Positions 58,296 to 64,000 of a stretch of DNA of 64,000 nt are shown here, piece by piece (the stretch's first letter is position 1; every line of letters begins with the position of its first letter). The position numbers and the translations under genes are program-made. The notes below the pieces were generated by a model. The model was not told where the DNA came from and did not search any database. It worked only from the letters and a program-made list of their open reading frames with translations. Origin of the DNA: Ruminococcus sp. AF41-9 (GTDB lineage: Bacteria > Bacillota > Clostridia > Lachnospirales > Lachnospiraceae); NCBI RefSeq assembly GCF_003477525.1, contig NZ_QUDO01000015.1:1-64000 (forward strand), given 5' to 3'.

Positions 58296-59201
58296 TTAAC
58301 CTTTAACAGCACCCATGGTAATTCCCTTGGTAAAGTATTTCTGGAAAATCAGGAATACTACAATAATCGGAACTGCTGCCAGAGATGCACCTGCCATGAT
58401 CAGACCGAAATCTGTGGCATTCTCTGCCTGAAGTTTTGCGATACCAAGTGAGATCGTCAGATTATCTGTGCTGCTGAGCATAATCAACTGCATGAAGTAA
58501 TCATTCCATGAATTGATAAATGTAAAGATTGCCAGTGCTCCGATACCTGGTTTGATCATTGGAAGTGCGATCTGGGAAAAGGTTTTCCACTCGCTGGCAC
58601 CATCGATCCTGGCTGCCTCCATCATTTCTCCCGGAATTCCTTCCGCAAACTGTTTGATCAGGAACACACCGAACGGCCATCCGACTGTAGGGAAAATAAC
58701 CGCCCAGATGGTATTATACATATTCAGTGAAGACATTTCACGTAATAACGGGATTAAAATAACCTGTTTCGGAAGAGCCATCGCACATACGATCAGAGAA
58801 AAGAGGATCGTACGTCCGATAAATCTTTTCTTTGCAAGTGCATATCCTGCCATAGCTGCTGTAAAGCAGGTCAGAAGCATTGCCACTACTGCCATGAAAA
58901 CCGTATTCAGTAACCAGCGGATCGCTGCCGGAACCTGTGGACCTGCCAGCGAAAGGCTGGTAAATGGAATATGGATTTCCCACAGAGGTGCTACCTGTCT
59001 GCTGAAAAGTTTCTGGTAGTTTGCAGTTACCCATTCACTTGGCCACCATTCTGGAGTCGTTGCATTGATCGCCGCACCGGTCTTAAAAGATCCTGTGATG
59101 ATCCAGTAAAGAGGAAAGGCGAAGCTGATCGCAAGCAGTGTGATCACGATAATGGAAAATGTTTTGTACGCTTTTGTGCGTGCTGCGGTATTTTTCTTCA
59201 T
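58296..59201 (-). CDS. ABC sugar transporter permease (MalG type)
   Basis: 301 residues with six membrane segments and the EAA loop EGIPGEMMEAARIDGASEWKTF, the contact for the ATPase. Follows the other permease by 17 bases with AGGAGG. Family knowledge: carbohydrate CUT1 transporters use a shared ATPase encoded elsewhere; none is in this cluster. Confidence 0.92.
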   Translation of the reverse strand: MKKNTAARTKAYKTFSIIVITLLAISFAFPLYWIITGSFKTGAAINATTPEWWPSEWVTANYQKLFSRQVAPLWEIHIPFTSLSLAGPQVPAAIRWLLNTVFMAVVAMLLTCFTAAMAGYALAKKRFIGRTILFSLIVCAMALPKQVILIPLLREMSSLNMYNTIWAVIFPTVGWPFGVFLIKQFAEGIPGEMMEAARIDGASEWKTFSQIALPMIKPGIGALAIFTFINSWNDYFMQLIMLSSTDNLTISLGIAKLQAENATDFGLIMAGASLAAVPIIVVFLIFQKYFTKGITMGAVKG

Positions 59202-59218
59202 TTGCTTTTCCTCCTTTC

Positions 59219-60115
59219 TTAATCTGTCTTGGCCATCTTAAACTGGATACCGGAAAGGATGGCGATAGCGATGGCAAGGATTACACCCATGGCATTTCCA
59301 TATCCATAGCGGTACAGTTTAAATGCATTATAATAGATATAATACATAATGGTATCTGTGCTGTGATTCGGACCGCCGCTTGTCAGAAGCTGGATCAGCG
59401 CGAAACACTGGAAGCTGTTGATGGTTGTGATAACCAGAATGTAAAGAGTTGTCGGCATGATCTGCGGCCATTTGATTTTCCAGAAGCACTGGAATTTCGT
59501 TGCACCGTCTACTTCTGCTGCTTCTACCAGACTCTGGTCTACGTTGTTGAGAGCAGATACATACAGCACGATCGGCTGTCCCACAGAAGTCGTAAGCAGG
59601 ATCAGAATGATACAGCCAAGAGCGTATCTCTCATCACCCAGCCAGTTGATATTCTGTTTCAGCAGTCCGGTTGCCTTTCCCACATAATTGAAAATTCCGT
59701 AGTAATTGTTGAACATCCATTTCCATACAACTGTAACGGCTACTGAACCGGTTACTACAGGAAGATAAAAAATACAACGGAAAAGTGAACAGAAAGGTTC
59801 TTTCAGATCATAGATAACAGAACTTACCCATAAAGAAAAAATACATACAACAGGAACAGAAACAACTACGATAATGATCGTATTTACTAATGCTCCAAGA
59901 AAAATTTTGTCCTGAAACAGCTCTTTGTAGTTTCCAAGTCCGACAAAAATATCTGCGCGGTTCATAGTGGAATCAAAGAAGCTGGTAATTACGCACTGGA
60001 TCATCGGATAGATTACAAATCCAAGAAAGAAGATCAGACTTGGGATCATAAAGGCATAGCCTGCGATCGTTTCTCTGCGCACCAGTGCTCTTGATGTACT
60101 GCTTTTACCTGACAC
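59219..60115 (-). CDS. ABC sugar transporter permease (MalF type)
   Basis: 298 residues with six membrane segments; EAA loop DQSLVEAAEVDGATKFQCF. It follows the binding-protein gene by 76 bases and precedes the other permease. Six-segment architecture and the order SBP-permease-permease are those of the CUT1 family. Confidence 0.92.
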   Translation of the reverse strand: MSGKSSTSRALVRRETIAGYAFMIPSLIFFLGFVIYPMIQCVITSFFDSTMNRADIFVGLGNYKELFQDKIFLGALVNTIIIVVVSVPVVCIFSLWVSSVIYDLKEPFCSLFRCIFYLPVVTGSVAVTVVWKWMFNNYYGIFNYVGKATGLLKQNINWLGDERYALGCIILILLTTSVGQPIVLYVSALNNVDQSLVEAAEVDGATKFQCFWKIKWPQIMPTTLYILVITTINSFQCFALIQLLTSGGPNHSTDTIMYYIYYNAFKLYRYGYGNAMGVILAIAIAILSGIQFKMAKTD

Positions 60116-60191
60116 CGGAAATTCCTCCTTTTTTCATAAAGAGTGCCCTTCCCACGATAAATGCAGGAAGGGCACATAAAGTTCCTTAATA

Positions 60192-61454
60192 CTACTGTGC
60201 TGCTGCAACGTTTGCAGTTGTTGTAAATTCTTCTACTGCTGTCTTCACATCAGTACCGGAACCAATCTGCTGAAGCATGTTCCACCATGCTGTACGAGCT
60301 TCTGCCCATCCGCCAACTACCTGATAATAGTCGCCCATGTATGGAATGAATGCAGAGTATTCTGTCATCAGTTCATCGCCTTCGTAAACGTTTCCGAGGT
60401 CTTTTACAGGCCAGAAGTTGGAAGCTTTTACGCTCTCAGGAGCCTGTGTTTCGTCGTTTGCCATGAAATCGATAAATGTCTTGGATGCTTCGATCTTCGC
60501 TTCATCGCCGTTATCAAATACACCAAATCCCCAGATACCGCCGCAGAGCTGTGGATCGCCGCTCTCTGTCGGGAATGCCATTGGAAGTACGTCAAAGCTT
60601 AAATTCTCAGCGTTATTCTTCTCCTGGGATACGTTCCAGCAGAATGCCATTGCCAGTGTTCCGTTGCAGAACAGGTTTACTTCATCGCCGCCTGCGATAG
60701 ATGCGTCAAAGTTGATTCCATCCATGGAATTTAACAGTTCGAGAGCTTTGATATTCTCTTCGCTGTTTAATGTGTATTCTGTGTGCTCAGCATTTGTAAA
60801 TGTACCGCCGTAGAGATTGTTTACAAGTGCTCTTGTTCCCTGGTCACCGCCCTGGCCGCTGCAGTATACTGCGCCAACGTTCTCCTGACCGGAATCATAA
60901 ACTGCCTGAACTGCTTTCTGGAAGTTCTCTGTTGTCCAGGTATGGTTTTCTTCATCGAGATACTGCAGTGCATCTGCTTTCTCGAAAATATCTCTGTTAA
61001 CTGCCATTGTATGAGCTGTCATACATAATGGATATTCGTAGAATACGCCGTCGTTGTTCTGGCATGCTTTTTCTACAGAATCATAGATTGCTTCTTTGGC
61101 ATCGTCTGTCCACATATCGGATAAGTCTGCCATCAGCCCTTTTGCTCCCCAGTTTGCTACCAGACGTTCCGGTCCTTCCAGAACGATGTCCGGTGCCTGT
61201 CCGCCTTCGATTGCGGTGTTGATCTGGTCATCACCATTTGTATAGTCCAGATATTCTACAGTTACATTGATCTCCGGATGAGCTTCATTGAAGTTTGCGA
61301 TCATTCCGTCTACAGTAGCTGCATCGCCCCAGTTTCCGATCGGATAGGTCCAGAGTGTGATGTCTGTAGATTCAGAATCTGCTGCAAAAACATTCCCTGC
61401 CGGTACTAACATACTTGCTGCAAGTGCAACTGCCAAAACTTTACGATACTTCAT
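60192..61454 (-). CDS. ABC sugar-binding protein, probably for sialic acid
   Basis: About 420 residues. The ATG at 61454 has GAGAGGG nine bases upstream; the open frame begins 11 codons earlier. The signal peptide MKYRKVLAVALAASMLVPAG ends at FAADSE and has no lipobox Cys, unlike most Gram-positive binding proteins. The rest is a family 1 SBP fold with ITLWTYPIGNWGDAATV at the front and AARTAWWNMLQQI-like end. Context with NanA-like lyase and SGNH esterase suggests sialic acid or a related sugar. A strong promoter is about 180 bases upstream. Confidence 0.88.
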   Translation of the reverse strand: MKYRKVLAVALAASMLVPAGNVFAADSESTDITLWTYPIGNWGDAATVDGMIANFNEAHPEINVTVEYLDYTNGDDQINTAIEGGQAPDIVLEGPERLVANWGAKGLMADLSDMWTDDAKEAIYDSVEKACQNNDGVFYEYPLCMTAHTMAVNRDIFEKADALQYLDEENHTWTTENFQKAVQAVYDSGQENVGAVYCSGQGGDQGTRALVNNLYGGTFTNAEHTEYTLNSEENIKALELLNSMDGINFDASIAGGDEVNLFCNGTLAMAFCWNVSQEKNNAENLSFDVLPMAFPTESGDPQLCGGIWGFGVFDNGDEAKIEASKTFIDFMANDETQAPESVKASNFWPVKDLGNVYEGDELMTEYSAFIPYMGDYYQVVGGWAEARTAWWNMLQQIGSGTDVKTAVEEFTTTANVAAAQ

Positions 61455-61640
61455 AACGAATACCCTCTCTTTCCTTTTCTTGTACACCCATACTTTTTTG
61501 TCTGCTTTTCAGCTTTTTGGTTACTGTTTTTCATTTTCTTTTTGTACCGTTCCTCTGCTACCCCATTTGCAGATTTGACGGTCTGTGATTATCTTTTCAC
61601 TTTGCCGGTCATGTGAATCTTTGATAATTTTTATATTCGT

Positions 61641-61669
61641 ATTGTACATTCCTTTGTGCATTCTGTCAA
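61641..61669 (-). promoter_or_regulatory. Predicted strong promoter of the sugar-uptake operon
   Basis: TTGACA (61664-61669) and TACAAT (61641-61646), 17-base spacer, minus strand. The leader to the binding-protein start is about 180 bases and AT-rich; I recognise no riboswitch. The region 61488-61830 holds no other gene. Confidence 0.75.
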
Positions 61670-61830
61670 TAGTTTTTTAAAATTTTTTCATTTTATTTTT
61701 AAAATTAAAATTTTTAGCATTTTAGTGTGATGAAATTTATGGAAATATTTTTCATTTTTCTCCACACAGACATGCTCAGCTATTCCTTTTTCTATATTCC
61801 TGCCTTATATTTTCCACCCTGACTGCACAA

Positions 61831-61867
61831 AAATGCCATGGACTTTCTTCCGATTTCCATGGCATTT
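61831..61867. terminator. Bidirectional terminator downstream of ppk
   Basis: Twelve-base stem AAATGCCATGGA/TCCATGGCATTT (61831-61842 with 61856-61867) with A/T ends on both sides. It lies about 90 bases after the ppk stop on the minus strand. Confidence 0.8.
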
Positions 61868-61871
61868 TTAT

Positions 61872-61945
61872 GTTTCTTTTCTTACTTTTGTTTTGTTTCT
61901 TTTCTTAATTTCTATTTCGTTTCTTTTCTTACTTCTGTTTTTTCT
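61872..61945. repeat. Three-copy tandem T-rich repeat after ppk
   Basis: GTTTCTTTTCTTA appears three times at a spacing of 23-24 bases, in the ppk 3' region between the stop codon and the terminator. The minus strand reads as A/G-rich repeats. Confidence 0.7.
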
Positions 61946-61954
61946 TTTATTTGC

Positions 61955-64000
61955 TTATTCCTCTACATCCTCCGCCGGTTCTGCCGGGATAAAGACACGG
62001 GATTTCTTTTCTTCGTGTTTGTGAAGGGATGCTTTCTCTGTCGCTTCCATGCAGAATTCCATCTGGGAATTGATCTGAGTCTTACCTCTTTTGTCCGGTT
62101 TGACATAGGTGCCGTCCGGCTGAAGCAGATGTGCCTTTACATTGTCCCTAAATTCCAGGTCAAGGACATGTTCGAGTTCTTTCTTTATCTTTTCGTCTTC
62201 TACAGGGAAAACAATCTCCACACGGCGGTCCAGATTACGCGGCATCCAGTCTGCGCTTCCCATATAGATTTCCGGATTTCCACCGTTTTCAAAATAGAAA
62301 ATACGGCTGTGTTCCAGAAATTCTCCTACAATGGAACGAACCTGAATGTTTTCGCTCACTCCCGGAATCCCCACTTTCAGGCAGCAGATTCCTCTTACCA
62401 GAAGTTCCACCTGTACGCCACAGGAAGAAGCATAGTAAAGTCCAGCGATGATCTTCGGGTCACAGAGAGAGTTCATTTTGGCACGGATCTGTGCCGGAAG
62501 TCCTTTCTTTGCATTCTCCGCTTCTCTCTCAATCAGGCTTAAGAAACGGTCTTTCATCCAGATCGGTGCCACGATCAGTTTATTCCAGCGTTTCGGCTCT
62601 GAGTATCCGGAAAGCATATTGAATACTGCGGTAGCATCTTCCCCGAACCGTTCATCGCAGGTAAAAATTCCGCAGTCCGTGTAGAGTTTCGCAGTGGAAT
62701 CATTATAATTACCGGTTGCCAGATGTACATATCTGCGGATTCCGGTTTCTTCTCTCCTTACCACCAGTGTGATCTTGCTGTGTGTTTTCAAACCGACCAG
62801 GCCATAAATCACATGGCAGCCTGCCTTTTCCAGTTTTTTCGCCCACACAATATTATTTTCTTCATCAAAACGTGCTTTCAGCTCTACCAGTACGGAAACC
62901 TGTTTGCCATTCTCTGCCGCCTGCGCAAGAGCTGCAATGATCGGAGAATTTCCGCTGACACGGTACAGAGTCTGCTTGATCGCCAGTACATCCGGATCTT
63001 TTGCAGCCTGACGCACGAAATTCACAACCGGGTCAAAACTCATATATGGATGATGTAAAAAGACATCTCCCTCCCGGATCACCCGGAAAATATCTTTGTC
63101 ATTCTGAAATTCCGGTACAGGTGCCGGCTGATACCGCGACGTTTTATATTTGTCAAACCCTTCCGCACCATAGACTTTCATCAGCATCGTAAGGTCCAGT
63201 GGTCCATTGATTGCAAAGATATCCGCATCCTTGATATCAAATTCCATTTTCAGGATTTTCAGCAGACGCTCATCCGCCTTGTCCTCTACTTCCAGACGGA
63301 TCACTTCTCCCCACTGGCGTTTCTTCAACTGACGCTGGATCTCAACCAGAAGGTCTTCCGCCTCATCCTCGTCAATGGTAAGGTCTGCATTACGCATGAT
63401 ACGGTAAGGGTGCGCACATACCACATCATAACTCAGAAACAGTTTGTCAATATTTCTCTCAATGATCTCCTCAAGAAGGATCACTGTGGTATCTCCGTCT
63501 TTTTTTGACGGAATCTGCACCACTCTCGGAAGAACGGAAGGAACCTGCACTGTCGCAAAGAGAAGTTCGCTTTCTTCCGTTTTACTGTTCTTGTCATTTT
63601 TATCGTTTTTACCTTTTTTATCTTTCTCTTCTTCCCGGTTCTTCTTTGAGATCAGGGCTCCGATATTCAGAGTCTTATTGCGGATCAGTGGAAACGGTCT
63701 GGAAGAATCCATCGCCATCGGTGTCAGTACAGGATAGACATTATCTTCAAAATATCGGTCCACAAACATTTTCTGCTGTTCTGTCAGATCCTCATGAGCT
63801 GCAACCAGATGCATTCCTGCCTTCTCCAGTGCCGGGAGCAGGGAACGGTTCAGGGTATTATACTGCACATGAACCAGTTCATGGGTGCGGGCACTGATCT
63901 CTTTTAGCTGTTCTTTTGCAGTCATGCCGGAAATGTCTGTTTTATGGTACCCTGCATGTACCTGATCCTTCAGGGATGCCACACGGACCATAAAAAATTC
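61955..64000 (-). CDS. ppk: Polyphosphate kinase (5' end beyond the window)
   Basis: About 681 codons in the window; the frame continues past position 64000 (EFFMVRV), so the usual N-terminal 40-60 residues are missing. Catalytic region GLVGLKTHSKITLVVR with the phosphorylated His, RYVHLATGNYND, and the C-terminal DRRVEIVFPVED. A low-complexity insert of Lys, Asp and Asn (KDKKGKNDKNDKN) lies near the front. Role: makes polyphosphate from ATP, membrane-associated. Confidence 0.93.
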   Translation of the reverse strand, partial: EFFMVRVASLKDQVHAGYHKTDISGMTAKEQLKEISARTHELVHVQYNTLNRSLLPALEKAGMHLVAAHEDLTEQQKMFVDRYFEDNVYPVLTPMAMDSSRPFPLIRNKTLNIGALISKKNREEEKDKKGKNDKNDKNSKTEESELLFATVQVPSVLPRVVQIPSKKDGDTTVILLEEIIERNIDKLFLSYDVVCAHPYRIMRNADLTIDEDEAEDLLVEIQRQLKKRQWGEVIRLEVEDKADERLLKILKMEFDIKDADIFAINGPLDLTMLMKVYGAEGFDKYKTSRYQPAPVPEFQNDKDIFRVIREGDVFLHHPYMSFDPVVNFVRQAAKDPDVLAIKQTLYRVSGNSPIIAALAQAAENGKQVSVLVELKARFDEENNIVWAKKLEKAGCHVIYGLVGLKTHSKITLVVRREETGIRRYVHLATGNYNDSTAKLYTDCGIFTCDERFGEDATAVFNMLSGYSEPKRWNKLIVAPIWMKDRFLSLIEREAENAKKGLPAQIRAKMNSLCDPKIIAGLYYASSCGVQVELLVRGICCLKVGIPGVSENIQVRSIVGEFLEHSRIFYFENGGNPEIYMGSADWMPRNLDRRVEIVFPVEDEKIKKELEHVLDLEFRDNVKAHLLQPDGTYVKPDKRGKTQINSQMEFCMEATEKASLHKHEEKKSRVFIPAEPAEDVEE

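Noticed and set aside
61872..61945. CRISPR-like array (spaced repeats after ppk)
   Set aside because: Units are low-complexity, have no distinct spacers, and no cas genes are in the window.

Overview
The window looks like a chromosome segment of a low-GC, anaerobic, gut-type Firmicute, most likely a Lachnospiraceae member (Blautia or Ruminococcus-like). The clues are type III glutamine synthetase, FabV enoyl reductase, anaerobic NrdG, the gene order rimP-nusA-ylxR-ylxQ-infB-rbfA-nrnA-truB-ribF-rpsO-pnp, and a sialic-acid-type transport cluster. The genus is a guess. All genes but one (a HAD phosphatase at 36206-37000) read on the minus strand, so transcription runs from high to low coordinates.

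Layout from low to high coordinates. (1) 461-7363: a SulP anion transporter followed directly by a hybrid sensor kinase, then a 5'-truncated second copy of that kinase. (2) About 7400-18727: an accessory island. It holds a decayed IS607-type element (tnpB and tnpA), a DUF3791 gene, a tyrosine recombinase and a complete type I restriction-modification locus (hsdM, hsdS, a silent half hsdS, hsdR). Three tightly coupled genes sit inside the locus: a DUF3990 ADP-ribosyltransferase-like protein, an unrecognised protein and a NADAR-domain protein. (3) 18902-38387: a secreted 5'-nucleotidase, DegV, the CtpA protease, ftsEX, a PucR-type regulator, YitT, a PqqD-like protein with an OPT transporter, a MoxR/VWA pair, glnN with a lipid kinase, the HAD phosphatase and fabV. 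(4) 38574-51023: dut, nrdG, pnp, rpsO and the nusA-infB translation/transcription operon. (5) 51337-56156: parC/parE and tRNA-Glu(CTC). (6) 56455-61454: SGNH esterase, a NanA-like lyase, two ABC sugar permeases and the binding protein, probably for sialic acid uptake and cleavage. (7) 61955-64000: the polyphosphate kinase gene, cut by the window end.

Two things stand out. First, the ART-like/unknown/NADAR trio sits between hsdS and hsdR, the position the PrrC anticodon nuclease occupies in the E. coli prr locus. This suggests a toxin-plus-reversal module tied to restriction. Second, about 142-bp intergenic elements with 12-bp inverted ends and 8-bp target duplications are scattered through the window (clear copies at 21947, 45886 and 51173; partial ones at 25152, 26422 and 57168). 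Their hairpins keep pairing although their sequences differ.

Caution: at least five genes (hybrid kinase, tnpB, OPT transporter, ribF, parE) are broken by what looks like loss of one base in a short homopolymer. Because ribF and parE are expected to be needed for growth, sequencing or assembly error is at least as likely as real inactivation.
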